A stretch of DNA of 64,000 nt from Undaria pinnatifida (GCA_012845835.1 JABAKD010000021.1:10361199-10425198); one strand, 5' to 3'. Positions 44,006-56,813 are shown, counted from the first letter of the stretch. Notes: generated from the letters alone by a model not told the origin. A program made the numbers and translations.

Positions 44006-44448
44006 TGTAACGAACGAATAAGAGCTATTTTAGACACACGCACCCAGGTCTCCAATCCCTTGTCTCTAGTCTCTCACCGCTCCTAGTTCGTTTCCCCTCC
44101 GTGTATCTCTTCAGGCTGATTCCTCCCGTCTGCTTGTTACAACAACTGCCTGCAAACACCAGTCTTGTCTCGCACACTCCTCTTCCAAGCGCTAGTGCTA
44201 TATAACAGATCTCCGGATGAAACCTCCAACAATACCTTACGGTAACGATCGCTGTACTCAAGCTCGGTTCGCAGCCACTCACGCTCGTGTCAGATCAAGT
44301 TCATGTTCCTTTTTCCTCGTTTGTTTGTTTTTTCGAGTTTTTGGACTGAGACCGTGAGCGGTCGCTTTCTAGACTGACTGGAGTTGTACTGACCTAGGCA
44401 GCATTCCGCTACGTATTTTACGTGACGTCATGTCAATCTGCCGCAACA
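44006..44448 (-). repeat. Gypsy B LTR (5' LTR of the minus-strand element)
   Basis: Pairs with 34838-35282; TG start at 44006 and CA end at 44448. Small indels (for example AATAAATG missing near 44145) separate the two. Confidence 0.9.
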
Positions 44449-44574
44449 TTTTCATACCTGCCCGGAACTTCTGCAAGTTCTGTACACCCGTGCCACAATA
44501 GCCGGAAGTTCTGGAAGTTCTGTAAGACTCCCATACCCTTACCCGGAATCCACAAACTCTACAAAGCAATACCT

Positions 44575-45895
44575 TGAAAAAATAAACTTCAGCTGTGAGA
44601 TCGACCAAAAAGGAATTTGATCGAAACTCAGCTTTGCAAGCTGCGTGTGATTCTTCGATCGCACATGTTACGGGGTGTGTATACCCTCGTGAAGGATACA
44701 AATTGATCGGTGACTCCCCTGCCAATGCCAGGGTCAACAGGACTATGAAGTTCAGCCTTATTCTTCGCACGGAAACTGTATAACCCGTATTGGGGGGTCA
44801 CATAACCAGACATCTGTGGAATTCAGCATGCATAAAACAAATACTCAGTACCAGGTAAATGTTAAGTTTTGGAGTGGGTTACTTGGGTCTACCGGGTTTG
44901 TACGCAAGTTCCTGCGTACTCCCTGTATATATGTGGCAGGCCAGCGGAGGTCAAGTCCAGGCCAGATGATGCTCGGGTTGTTATTGCTGTCGAGTCATGA
45001 TGGAATATGCGGTAGACGTCGATCGCTACTGTTCCGAAGTGATCCCTCTTCTTCTGCTCTGCTTGATGTAATGCAAAGGCACACTCAAACGCACCTGTAT
45101 TGATCGAATGAAGACCGACGATTGAAATTCTGGCGCTCTGCATCATCAGGCCTCTGACGGTGCACACGTGATCCTGAAGCTCTTCGAACGCTCATCTCAC
45201 ACACTACCAGGGGATACACAAACTAAAGCGTGGATCCAAACTCCAGACCCCTGTACTCCCTACAGATGAAAGCTCTTATGCTAAAACAGAATGATCAAAA
45301 GTGCCTGTCGCGTCATGTCGCCCATTTTTATTATATTATCCCAGACAGCCACCATGAATATATCTGGGTAGAACACCCTCCATGGCTATTTCTGCGTAGA
45401 GCACCCGCAGGCCACAAACTTGCTCACCTGTAAATAAGAAAGGTATTGGACAAGGTCGGAATTCATGTCGTGAAAAGTGCTGCTATAAATATTGATCGGG
45501 ACTACGTACAAGGAATTCCCGGATGGTTCAATTCCTCCGAGGAGTCGACGGGCATCACTAAAAGCGTGAGCTGTACATGGCCATCAGTTTTCTCGGGACA
45601 CTCATCTTACCACATGCAGCCAGGAACTGAGCGCTTGATTGATATCTTGAAACATGAAGAAATACACTTCATTCCGCTGTAAGATCGATCAAAAAGGAAT
45701 TAGATCAAAACTCAGCTCTGCAAGCTGCGAGTGATACTTCAATCGCGCGTGCTACGGGGTGTGTATACCCTCGTGAATGATACAGGTCGGTGACTCCCTT
45801 GCTAATGCCAGGATCAACAGGACTGAGACGTCCAGCCTTAATCTGCGTCGGAAACTGTATAAATTGCATTGATGGGGACAAAACCAGAGATCTCA
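44575..45895 (+). repeat. Diverged module A' locus 2 (A', spacer, A')
   Basis: A' at 44575-44935 (CAGCTGTGAGATCGACC, CTCCCCTGCCAATGCCAGGG) is followed by a spacer of about 720 bases and a second A' at 45655-45895 (CATTCCGCTGTAAGATCG). The period is 1080 bases. The spacer matches that of locus 1 at 24560-25285, including GAGTCATGATGGAATATGCG and AGAGCACCCGCAGGCCACAA. Confidence 0.8.
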
Positions 45896-48800
45896 GGAAT
45901 CCAAGGCGCGACTGGCCGGGAAGACTTTTCCGTGCTTGCTTGTGAGCCTTTCATTGTTGTATTGCCTGCTGGCGGACCTTTCATGTTTTCACCGCTGGTG
46001 GGCTTTTCGTATTGCATTCAACGTCACAGCTGACATTTCATTGCAGGCTCGGTCACAGCTACTGTCCTTCTGTGCCAAAGCTGATGTTTTGGTAGAGTTG
46101 GGCAAGGTGCATCTTGCATTCTTGTTGAAGTATGCCTTAGACCTATCAACCTTCACCTTTTTCATGACCACTCGCAACTAACTCTGTCTGCCTCGAACCT
46201 CTTCAGAAGCCTGTTGCAGAGAGAGCAGAGTGCAGCGCGCAGAAAATCACTACAATCATTATTGTAGTATTCCCGCCCCCTCGTGTGGCATCAACTGAAG
46301 CCCCCTGCGCAGACCTCTGTCACCCATGGCCGGTCAGTATTCCTCTCTGGGTGTGCTGATGATGCCGGAATCCGGTTCGATTTGTGTTTGTTGGTTGACC
46401 TCGCTCGTGCCAGATAGATGCACCGCTGGTAAAAGCAAAGGCTGCTGCTGCAGTTTGTTCAACATAGTACGTAGGCCGCGAAAGGGTTTCCGGTTCTCTG
46501 ATAGGATACTATTGTATTGTGCGGCGGTCGGGGTTCGCGCCTCTCGAGTTGTTGCGGCCGCGCGAGGTGTAGTCTCGCTCACACGATCGCCTGAATCACG
46601 CGACACAGCTGCAGCTTCGAGTATCCCAAAACAGCCCTTCGCACATTTAAATGCACCAGCAAATTATTGCGCATGGCCGGCTACCCATCGGTCGGTGTAT
46701 TTTCCAAATGATCTGGAAATACATTCTAATGGTGGTACTCACAGCTGACGTTTTCCAATCTTATATAAAAAATGCTTCAATTTTTGAAACAAATGGCGAA
46801 CGCCACGCGGAGGAGCTTCAAAATTGGACCAAATTTCCGACAGGCACCACCGTATTTGATTTCACTACACTCTATGAGTACACTTTTTTTTTTTCTCTCT
46901 CACACACCACCAGCAGTGCGCAGGATAATGCTGCTGCTATAGACTGCTTGATGCGCTGTTACAGCAGCGTGATGCCCCTATGGCACGTATCCAGGCCCGT
47001 CTCACCTCTGCCTTATGAAGTTGAGTGGAGCCCTCTTGGCAGCCACCAGATAGCTCGATGACCACGAAAGACAGACTTAAAGTCGCCAGCACAGGTGGAC
47101 GCGGTTAGCGAACAGGTGGGCTGCAGGTGGGTTAGAGCGCCGCACGGGTGTGATAGCTCGGTGATGGGGCACACTGGGTGGTTTGGACAGGTAGTGCTTT
47201 AACTTTCGTCTCTCTTGGTATAAGTCGAGGCTAGTAACCTCGAGTCGAGTGGGTGGAAATTCCGATAGGAGGTTCCACGTTTTCCAGGAAGGATTCCTCC
47301 GCCGGGAACATCCTTGCTTTTTCTACGTCGGCCGTGGAAAGCTTATCCGACGGCAAATATTCCGCTTTACACGATGCACCCTCCTCGTGATACTGGTCCG
47401 GTCAACTATCACGTATCTCAGAATAAGCCGGCGCCTCATGCACCCTGGCGTTCGTAGCGCTGCAACACCCCCCCTGCCCGACGCATAACTATCGTCGGCA
47501 CAAAGCGGGCGCCCCGGTCATGGCCAGGTGAACAGCGTGAACACCTTCCTCCTCTCTCCGCTCCCGCCTGTTTGGCGTGGTCTTTTCTTCGTCGAACGTC
47601 ATGCTTAGCTCAAGTCGGTGCCGTGCAGATGTCGGGCGTCGCTTCCAGTATGTTTGCGGCAACTAAGCTCCGGATGCACTCTTCCATTCCCACACCTGTC
47701 CCGCCGTTTCAGCGAACGGTTCCCGTAGACGCCGGTGGACCGGCGATCTTCAAACTTCCCCCCCTTCCAGGGCACAGCGGGTGCGCTCCATCCCCGTAGA
47801 TGGACGAACTTACACCTTCTCCTGTCTTCCAGGAAACAGCAGACGTTGCAAGTGCCAATGTGCAACCCCCCGGTTGGGGAATCTCCGAAAAGTTGAGCTT
47901 CTGGGGAAGAAGGGCCTGGTCTTGTTGAACTGGTGATGACATTGTTCTTGGTCGTGTCAGATTATGCCGGCCGGTTGTGAGGTCGTTCTTTGTTCGTGAT
48001 CGTCTCAGATATTGCCGGCCTGTTGTGAGGTCGTTCTTGGTCTTCTCACTTTCGAACCAGCATTTTGTCACGCTGTTCTTGATTTTTTCATCTACAGTTT
48101 TGCTCCTTTTACACTAGCATTCTCCACTGCTATCCACCCCTCCATGCTAGACCGCGCAGGGGGTTGAAATCCTTGGCAGTGGGTGCTTTGAACGAGCTGG
48201 CCAGTCTTGGTTCAGCTTCTCTGCCCCCCCCAAAATGTGGTCTTCCTTCCCAAAACGCGTGGCAAGCTAACACCGTGTGAAGGATGTGAGAGCGACTTGT
48301 CGGCTATCATGACTGTTGGCCCAATCTGGGTATGTTTGCTCTTTCTATCTGTCCTCTCCTCTCTTTTTAGTCTTCTTCCTGAACGCTCGGCTAGGGCCTT
48401 GACCTTAGCTCCGTTGTGGGTGGTGAAATACTTGCAAAATTGCCGACTACCGTTCCCACTTCGAGCGTTCATACCTGGTACGAATCAAGACATTTGGTCG
48501 CCTGTATAAAACAGCACGAGCGGATGTATCGTCCCTGTGTATGTGCGCCAGGAATCTCTCTGTAAGAACGTGTTGTATGGCGGGTTGATCTGTTGCCTAA
48601 CGGTAGACTGAACGTGCGCCCAGTAAACCCGCTGTGTCGTGGTCGGCGCATTGGTCAAGTGATGGCGGCTATGTCTGGTGAGGTGTCTGCGCCGTCCGAA
48701 GCAGACCCTACGATGGCGCCACGCACGTACATTAGACCGTGATGATGATGCTGTGTATGGCCGATGGTACGGTTGCATCCTCAGATCAGGGTCGGCGTCG

Positions 48801-50508
48801 CTGTAGCATCCGGACTAAGGGATACCCCCACCGTATCATTTTGCGAAGCAAACTTCTACCGACGCTGTTACGGTAGAGTAATAATATGGTCCTTGCACAA
48901 TGAATAGTATGGATCCAAATTATTGTATACTTTTTCAATGACACCGCAAATTGTCGATCGCCTCCAAATATATGGGGTGGAAGACGAAACGGCTTTTCTA
49001 CTCCACGGGTAATGAACTGACGCTGTGGGCGCAGAGGCCCGCATTGACAAGGGGTGAAAGTTCGCGGCAACTGGTTCTACTGGCTGCTGGTGTTCTTTGC
49101 GATGTTATTTTATTTTGAGTTCAACAGTATATTTGGTCATGAAGCATGCCGGCATTGGTTGGTTGACGAACAGTCATGACTTCGATCACGAGATCAGATG
49201 AGCAGCTAAGCAAATGCGAAACACATCCATGCACACGCGTGCGACGGGCAACGAACGGGCAGGGTGCAGGCAGCAGACGGGCCTGCATGAAATTCAAGAC
49301 AAAAAATAGATATAAATTTGTCTAGGGTGGCCGATACGAGCAGCCCAGGCGGGCTCGCTTTCACAGGGCTTTTCGGCCCGACTAGCTTCTTGCTCCGGCT
49401 AGCTTCTTGTTTTTGCAGACTCCTTCACTTGCAGCAGGCGACCGCAGGCGACGGACGATTCGCCCGCAGTGTTGAGTGCACGACATAAAACTTACGAGCA
49501 TCGTCAGCAGTAATAATAATTGATGTCATCAATTTCGTCAGCTGACATCACTGGACACCTCTCATAGCACGGAGCTTGCCACAAATCAGAAGGGAGAAAG
49601 CTAGCTGTTGCTTTGGTCTGCTCGCCTGCTGCCGATGTTGTTGCTACTACTGCTGCCCTGCTGCTACACGACTTTCTGAAAACTGACCACTGATTGGCTG
49701 TAGCTGACCACTTCTTGGCTGTCTGTGGTGGGCGGTGTGCGGGTGTGTTTACTTTGTGCTTCATGTTTACTGAGATACCTGTACTGTTCAGATACATATC
49801 GCAATGCAAACCTCGACTTTCGAACAACGCCAGTCAGCATCACAGGAAGAAACACACATTTGGGAACGGGAACTGTCCTGCTCTGGTCGTTTCTTCCCTG
49901 TCTGCTTGCCCGCTGCTGTTGCTACAACTACTGCTGCCCTACTGCACGAGAGTGTCTACAACTAACTCTGCTGCGGCTCTCGTATGATCTCTGTGTGTGG
50001 TTTTGATGCTTCTACTACTCGTCGTATGTTAATTTACATGGGGCTCCAATAACGCAGGAAATGACGTCGGCATGATGAGCCAGCCCAAATTCCGGCACCA
50101 ACCGGCGCTACAAGTAAGTGGAACAGGGGTTTCATTGTTGGTACGAGTATCATCGTTGAGACATCATTTAGTTGTGCCTCACGATTTACCGGCATTATAA
50201 AGAGCAGCGATCCAAAAGGCGCTGTGTATTCTCGTGCTCGACCTATTATTGCATGAATAATGTACGTAAGATATTATTCGTCAATATTTTACCATCTTCA
50301 AAAACAAATAGTTGCCTCTTTCTTTGTCGTCTGCTTCTTGTGCTGCCTATCCGCAGGATTTTTTTAATATTTTTTGCTGCTGCATATCATTAAGGTTCTT
50401 GCATGGAAGATTTATTGGCCTGACTAACAAGCACTAAGCCGAGCAGCTCAAGTTTATGTTTTACCTCTTTGTCGTTTCGTTGTCGACTGCTTGCGCTATA
50501 ATATCCTT
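45896..50508. other. Long stretch without a supported gene
   Basis: Many frames of 60-140 residues exist on both strands but none shows a recognisable domain, and I found no convincing splice chain. A tandem unit of about 60 bases (GGTTGTGAGGTCGTTCTT) at 47960-48050 gives a duplicated peptide (KNDLTTGRQ). Real genes with short exons could be missed here. Confidence 0.4.
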
Positions 50509-51012
50509 AGGGTCATTCCTAAAAATTGCGAAATATATATCAGGAATCGTGCCATTCTTGCCAGAAATCCTTATTTTTCATGTCACGATGTATGACAAAA
50601 ATGTCACGAACCATGACTTATTTTTCTTCTGGATTTTGTCAAAACAATTCGTAATTACGATTCGTGATAAATGTCACACCTCTTGAAAACAGGAAAACAC
50701 GCCTGATCAAGACACACAAAGCCACTCTGCACCCCATCGCCACCGAGAGAGGATATCCAAGGCCAGTGGGGTCACATACGGGGCATGGCAGATCCTGCTA
50801 AGCATGCCGATTGCGAGGAAAGACGAGGTACGGCGGACGACGAGTGACTGCCCATAGGAATCACCAAAACGTCTGTGGCGTTTTGAGTGTAAGCGTCACG
50901 AAACGTGACATATCATATTTTATCGTTAGGAATGAAATATCAGGATTCATGATAATTTGTCACACCTAAGTGTCACAACTCCTGACATTTTTTTTTCGTT
51001 AGGAACGGTCCT
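50509..51012. mobile_element. MITE-like element with imperfect inverted ends
   Basis: The left end AGGGTCATTCCTAA and right end TTAGGAACGGTCCT are imperfect reverse complements, followed inward by paired TCAGGAATCGTG and CAACTCCTGACA. Inside are several short palindromic words of the type GTCAC...GTGAC (50580-50700 and 50890-50960). There is no coding frame and no clear target duplication. Confidence 0.5.
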
Positions 51013-52055
51013 CCTGCTGCTCTCTTTATTCCACTCCACGGTGAACCTCCTGTACTATTATTCAAGACCGGTGATGATAGTACGGCTACCACACATATAT
51101 TTTGTTAGCTCCAGTCGTCCTCCTTTTCGCAGCGTTGCAGAGAATGATGGCACTATTCAACCGGCACCATTGGGAGTCCGCCAATGTTTTTAACATACGC
51201 TGGATCCTGCTTATTGGTTGTAGTGTATGAGTGTGACTCGTGCTTCGTTCGTTGTGCTACTCCTTCTAATACGAGTACTTAAGCACCGTACTGCGTTTCA
51301 TATGTATGACTTCGCTCTCTTCTCTCGCGTCACCCTCTTTGGGTCTCCTTCTGCTTTATTTACCGCTCCTCTCCCTTTTTTACTTCATGTTTATTTTGTG
51401 CTCAGCTTCTGCGCTCACTTTTTGTTCTCTGCCTACCATTCAGCATCCTTATTATTATGTTCCACCTCCAAGGGAGAACTTGTGGAACTCTATGTAATCG
51501 AATACAAGCAGATTACTAAACACAACGACCCGCGGCCAACGTCGTCTGTTTCGCCGCTTAACAGTAGAAACACCTTGATAGCGCTCAGGGAATACCCACT
51601 TTGCCCCTCCCCCCCTTGCCTTGGCGGTCAAACGCATACATTCGCCGTCCTGGCAGAAAATCGGCGGAGTGGGGAATGCCGTAAAGAACCCTTGGTAGGA
51701 AAAAACAAGCTGAAGAAAACGACTAATATTTCGTTAACATAGTTCGAAAAATAAATAAATATCGCGCCAGCTGTTTTCGTTGTGGATCTTGAAAAAATAT
51801 CGGTTTCAGTACTCATTTCGCGTGTTTTTTCCCGCTGTATCAGCCTGTTTTGGCCTACTGACGGAGCACCATTACTAAACTATTTTGATAGCACGCACAT
51901 GGTTCCTAAATGCATGGGAGGCCAACAACAGCAGCGGTATTAGATTGGTAACTACGTAGACTATGTATCAGGTTTTTTTTTTTTTTCCGATTGACAAGAT
52001 CCCTCAGTGTAATGCAACACTCACGCGCGTATATTTCCCTACAAGTTGGGGGACT
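51013..52055. other. No recognised gene
   Basis: Open frames at 51227-51742 (171 residues) lack known motifs; the segment is pyrimidine-rich on the plus strand, which lengthens Ser/Leu/Phe-rich frames. Confidence 0.4.
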
Positions 52056-52487
52056 TGTTGAGAGTATGAACCTTGGATTCAAATCCAAGTTACTGCGCAG
52101 TCTATTCGAGCAGTCTATTCGCACGAATAAGATACGCAGTTGAAACTTAGGTTGAGTATTACGTTAAATCTTAGGTGGAACTTGGATGTGAACGTAGATT
52201 TTAGTATGTTAAGGTTGTCCCGTTGCCCCGGTATTCTACCGGACTACGGACATTGTTCCGTGATGATCAAGTAATAATGGAGATCCAGCCCACCACGATC
52301 ACTTTCCCTTCTCTCCCTTCTCTCTTTTATTTCCTCTTTCTCTCTCTTTGGTATCAAGCGCCCTTTCCAAACTATCCCTTTTCTTTGTTATCACAAGTGA
52401 CCTTAACAGACACTTCGGTGATACCTCTGCATCTCTTCGCATGGAAGCCAGAGCCTCCACACAACCATTGTGTTCACAGGCTATTCA
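52056..52487 (+). repeat. Copia left LTR
   Basis: Starts TGTTGAGAGTATGAACCTTG and ends GGCTATTCA (possibly two bases further). It matches 56397-56813 and has a CT-rich middle. Confidence 0.9.
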
Positions 52488-52505
52488 CAGGTTATGAGCC
52501 TTCGA
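52488..52505 (+). promoter_or_regulatory. Copia primer-binding-like site
   Basis: AGGTTATGAGCCTTCGACC follows the left LTR and recalls, imperfectly, the initiator-Met tRNA site (TGGTATCAGAGC) used by many copia elements. Confidence 0.4.
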
Positions 52506-52688
52506 CCTTCGATAGAAACATCAAAAACATCGATCGGCACCAAGCTACATCTCATCGTAGTTTGTCGTATCTTACCGGAAAGTTTGAGAGGAACCCTTCA
52601 AGAACCGGCTACAGCATCAGCATCAGCATCAGCATCAACATCATCATCAGCATCAGCAATCAGCATCAGGATCAGGGTAAGCATCACC

Positions 52689-53700
52689 ATGGGAGAGTCC
52701 AAGAAAGCAAGTGGTGCGGTCGACAAACTTTTTAGAGCTCTCAACAGCAAATTTGATGTGGTCATGTTCGAGGTATGGAAACGCACGGCTCAGTCCGTGA
52801 TAAGTAGTCTATGCGTCATGCCGGGATCTCTGATATTCTGGAAAGGCATCCCTGCCCCGAGCCCAAACTAATTAGTCCCCGTCCATCTTCTATAAGAAGT
52901 AGGCCTTCACGAGCTGTAACTCGCAGCCATGCCGCCGACGAAACGGACACTCAGTCCGGGGAAACACCCCCGGCTGAAACGTCAGAAAAAGTGCAGCCAG
53001 GCGCAAGAAGTACTCCCTTGGACAGGGCGCATCTGCTGCCATCACCTTCAGGATATTCTACACTCCCGTAACATCAGTTTTATGCGCCACGGATGACAAC
53101 ATCTCGAACTTGGAAGACATCAAGACCTGGCACCGCGATAACCGTCTTCTGTTCTACGTGATTGTTGCTGAGCACATTGGGAGCTGCGGCCAGCTTTCTT
53201 CTACAGTTCAGGCCGAAACGAGGTGAACTTGCGAATGGGAAGGCTACTTGGGATGGTATGGTTACAACGTGTCTAAATTTCACCCGTCAACGTAGTCTAG
53301 ACTAGACGTATACTAAAAAAATAACCAATTCAAATGGTCATGACGGAAGGTCAAGACCCAGACATTTTTATAAATGAAGTATACTATTTGAGGGATGCAC
53401 TGGTATACATGGGAGATGTATTCAACGATGACAGCATACGGGACATAGCGTTGTAATGATTCACGGATGAGTACCTGCAAATAAAATACAGCCGAAGCAG
53501 ATGAGGACTTCACACTAGATCGAGCTGTGATAATAATGCGTAATAATATGTAAGCAAATGGAGCTTCGCGAAACCGGCCTTCGGGAAAAGCGAAGGGGCG
53601 TTAGTCTGCTATGGTAGTGATGTCAACACCCTCGGCAGTAGTGACCTGTTCACACTGCAAGATGCCAGGCCATCGATTCGAAAATTGCTTTAAACGTTAA
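52689..53700 (+). pseudogene. Copia gag
   Basis: Starts at ATG 52689 (MGESKKASGAVDKLFRALN). After gaps and frame changes, 53337-53460 reads GQDPDIFINEVYYLRDALVY and DDSIRDIAL, the usual capsid region of copia gag. The CCHC zinc knuckle is intact at 53646-53687 (C-SH-C-KMPG-H-RFEN-C), which binds RNA. Two adjacent stops follow DIAL and a TAA follows the knuckle. Confidence 0.75.
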
Positions 53701-53748
53701 ACGCAAGGAAACGATGTCGGGGGAAAACCCCCCCCAACACCTCGAAAA

Positions 53749-54243
53749 ATGTCGTGGTGTAGCCTGCATAATACCGATCGTCACGATAACAGCGACTGTC
53801 GGTCTCAAAAGAGGGACGACAACAAAACCCGTCACCCTCGTCCCAGTCAACAAAATGGCCACCGCAGTGCTCACGCCAACACCGCCACAACTCCAACTTC
53901 AACGACGCAAATGGAAGCTTACGTCCCAGTGACACATGCTCCATCCACTACTGTGGCTGCGACTACAGCAGCTACTTCTACGTCCTTCGCGACTCCTCCC
54001 GGTCCATCATCACCTCCAGTTGGTGTAGGTTGTTCTTTCATCGCCGCACCTCCGATCAACAACGACAAGCAAACCGTGCCATTCTCCATGACTGCGGACA
54101 ACGGAGCTTCTAGCCACTTCATCGACAATCAACTTCTACCTTGCATCGAAACCGAAATGAATCACCACGCACAGCTGGATCTTCCTGTAACAATCAACGT
54201 AGCGGGAAACCATCGCCTTTATGGCGTTGGTCAAGGAGTGTAG
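53749..54243 (+). CDS. Copia protease-containing frame
   Basis: A 164-residue frame directly after the knuckle. Residues 1-100 are Thr/Ser/Pro-rich linker. TADNGASSHFIDNQLLP is the aspartic protease site; the family has D-S-G-A-S/T-x-H, here D-N-G-A-S-S-H. The frame ends in TAG at 54241, and homologous sequence goes on at 54253 (LDRMGSKHSVQLTATIVPGL), so this is a nonsense change inside Pol. Confidence 0.7.
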   Translation: MSWCSLHNTDRHDNSDCRSQKRDDNKTRHPRPSQQNGHRSAHANTATTPTSTTQMEAYVPVTHAPSTTVAATTAATSTSFATPPGPSSPPVGVGCSFIAAPPINNDKQTVPFSMTADNGASSHFIDNQLLPCIETEMNHHAQLDLPVTINVAGNHRLYGVGQGV

Positions 54244-54252
54244 GCCGTTCAA

Positions 54253-55330
54253 GTGTTGGATCGTATGGGCTCTAAGCACTCTGTGCAGCTTACCGCCACT
54301 ATCGTACCAGGGCTAGACAGGCACCAATTTTCGGGGGCATCAGCAGCTACGAGAGGGGTCAATATGATCATCGCCAAGAATTCGTGTTTGGACATGGGTG
54401 CATTTACTGTACCCCTGCGCAAAGACAGCCACTGCTCTACTCTGGATCATCTCGACCTCAGCACTGATGCACCAGCTGAACACCTGAGACAGCTTTTCCG
54501 ACCATTTCCGGCAGCAACTTTAAACCGGAAACCATCGCTGTTCACGCTTCGACTGCTACTAAAGCTACTTCCTTCCCTACACCTGTTACAGCTAACGTCT
54601 GGCGTAAGGAGTTGGGTCATCCCAATGGGTAGGTTATGGTCAAGGTAGATAATATCGCAGAATGTGGGGTAATTGTTTAGACACTTTATCGGCGCGTGAT
54701 ACGTGCAACATCAACAAGAGCACTCAATATAAACATCCTAAGACATCGTGGCCTGACCCTTCCAGTGAACGTTTAAAACTGGTTAGTACTGACCTCCTAA
54801 GACCGGTGAGGCTCAAGGCGATCGGAGGATACGCCTACATGGCAAAGTATACCGACCATCACAGCCAGTAAGAGCATCCTCCTTCATCGAAGAACCGCCT
54901 TCCGTTCTACCAACAGCAGACTCGGACATTTCTCAAGTAAGAGCGCATCAGCTGGCCGTACGACGCCAAGATTATCAAAAACAGCAGTTCGTGGCCGTCT
55001 TGCAGTACATAAGGGCTGTCGGAATGGACGAAATAAACCCTCCGGCATCTATTTCGGTACAAAACGCCCACGCGCACCCTATGGTCTCACCACAAGCGGA
55101 AGAATGCAAACCTTCAGCGACCTCTGCTCGAAGATCAACTACTTCAGCAAGGATAACTATTTCTAAGCTCCAACACCTTGAAGTCGCAACTACAGCTCCG
55201 GCTCGCAAGACCGCTTTTGACCATCGTGACTGCCTTGTAAAAACTCAGATACCCTCATATGATCTAAAAAACATTTCTTTGTGGAGTTCGATACAAGATT
55301 GCGGCGTTTCAGAAGTGGGAACAAATTAAG
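54253..55330 (+). pseudogene. Copia pre-integrase and integrase start
   Basis: 54253-54648 continues the protease to the pre-integrase. At 54662, CGNCLDTLSARDTCNIN holds the C-x-x-C end of the HHCC zinc region. LVSTDLLRPVRLKAIGGYAY gives the first catalytic Asp of integrase. After TDHHS the frame ends, and the following Ala/Ser/Thr-rich frame (54991-55329) resembles the linker before RT. The D and E downstream and the whole RT are absent. Confidence 0.7.
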
Positions 55331-56382
55331 CCCGTTTTTTATTCTGCCAGTGGGCGACCGGATTCTACCGTGTGCGACCGGACTTTTCAATCACCGACAA
55401 ACCGCGATGCACCGAAAACGGAGAAGCGCATTACGCACAACCAATTGGCAAAGGACCTACAAAACGATTGGCCTATCAAAACTCAGCTACAAGACTGCAA
55501 TGGACCGAGATGGGACAAGGCTCACGCGCACGGGGACGGACGTATGGTTATACGGGTAATATTTTCTTGCGATATGTACCTGTAGGTACAGCAGTTGAAA
55601 ATTGATATTCAAGTAGAGAATACTACGTAGTGCAGCATTTCTTTTGTCAAATGTAAGGTTACAACTGCTCGCCAGTTACGTAAAAGTAAAGGTGAAACTA
55701 CAGGTCGTATGAAGTTAAGTCAACGATCGTACAGCGATAAGCTATGTTCTACCGAAAATGCGCGCGAATATTTATTCCGGAATTAAGGAGCAAAGGCTCA
55801 CAAAGATTAACTATCTTACTATACTCTTCAGGGTACGATTAGTATCAGTTTATTGTTCTATGCGTATCCTAGGATCATATTGAGGTGGCTTAGTAAACTT
55901 ACAGCAGTGACCTTTTTTTTCTTTTCCAGGATATACCTTGACGGTGGACTATGACTACACCCGTCATAGTCTATCGCAGTACTATCGGTATTCTTAGATT
56001 CCATATTTTCTACTTTTATTTATTTATTATCTTATTTTTGAAATACGTAAGTACATAAAACAAAAACCGAACAGTGATAATCTTTTTTTTGTCATAATGG
56101 ACACTTGCACGCAATTCTCCTTACTTGTTTAGTGTTGTTTATCTATTTGGTACAATTCACGAAGCGAGCTCGAAACCCAGCAGACGTGTCTTTTCGTTGT
56201 ATCTTCTAGGGTGTTTATCCCTGTTAATTGCACCAAGCGTAGTTTTTATGCTTACCTTTCCTTCTATTTTTTTTATTTTGGTAAATGTGTGAATAACATG
56301 GCTACATCCATATTGCCGCGATTGATACACCGGACTGAATATGTGACCCATTTGTTTTCGATTTATCTAGCAATCTGACTTT
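55331..56382 (+). other. Copia 3' interior without RT
   Basis: AT-rich non-coding sequence; no YVDD box or RNase H motif in any frame. This marks a deletion of the distal Pol. Confidence 0.6.
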
Positions 56383-56396
56383 GCATTAAGGGGGCG
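56383..56396 (+). promoter_or_regulatory. Copia polypurine tract
   Basis: ATTAAGGGGGCG lies directly before the right LTR. Confidence 0.6.
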
Positions 56397-56813
56397 TGTT
56401 GAGAGTATGAACCTTGGATTCAAATCTAAGTTAATGCGCAGAGTTTATTCGCACGAATAAGACAAGCGATTGAAACTTAGGTTGCATCTTACATTCAATC
56501 TTCGGTGGAACTTAGATGTAAACGTAGATTTTAGTATGTTAAGGTTGTCCCGTTGTCCCGGTATTCTACCGGACTACGTACATTGTTCCGTGATGATCAA
56601 GTGGCGATCCAGCCCCCCACGATCACTCTCCCTTCTCTACCTTCCCCCCTTTCTTTCCTCTTCCTCTCTCTCTTCGGCCTCAAGCGCCCTTTCCAAACTA
56701 TCCCTTTTCTTTGTTATCACAAGTGATCTTAGCAGGCACTTCGGTGATACCTCTGCATCTCTTTGCATAGAAGACAGAGCCTCCAAACAACCATTGTGTT
56801 TACAGGCTATTCA
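56397..56813 (+). repeat. Copia right LTR
   Basis: Collinear with the left LTR apart from short deletions (for example the doubled CAGTCTATTCG at 52100 is single here) and scattered substitutions. Confidence 0.9.

Larger units (their letters stand above)
34838..44448 (-). mobile_element. Gypsy B: Ty3/gypsy LTR retrotransposon with nested inserts
   Basis: Two LTRs of 443-445 bp bound the element; TTTT flanks both ends (34834-34837 and 44449-44452), a possible 4-bp target duplication of low complexity. Coding remains are all on the minus strand at 38090-35653. RNase H and the integrase core are deleted, and the 5' half holds unrelated sequence (OTU-like ORF, pogo-like element). The element is not autonomous. 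Confidence 0.8.
52056..56813 (+). mobile_element. Ty1/copia LTR retrotransposon lacking RT
   Basis: Two LTRs of about 420-432 bp, a primer-binding-like sequence, gag with a CCHC knuckle, a protease and the start of integrase in copia order, then 1.1 kb of non-coding AT-rich DNA where RT/RNase H should be. A purine tract precedes the right LTR. Flanks GGACT (left) and CGACT (right) may be a decayed 5-bp target duplication. Confidence 0.85.

Noticed and set aside
48212-48472. Possible retroelement Pol remnant on the minus strand (basic 86-residue frame)
   Set aside because: No catalytic or structural motif could be matched; left as unassigned.
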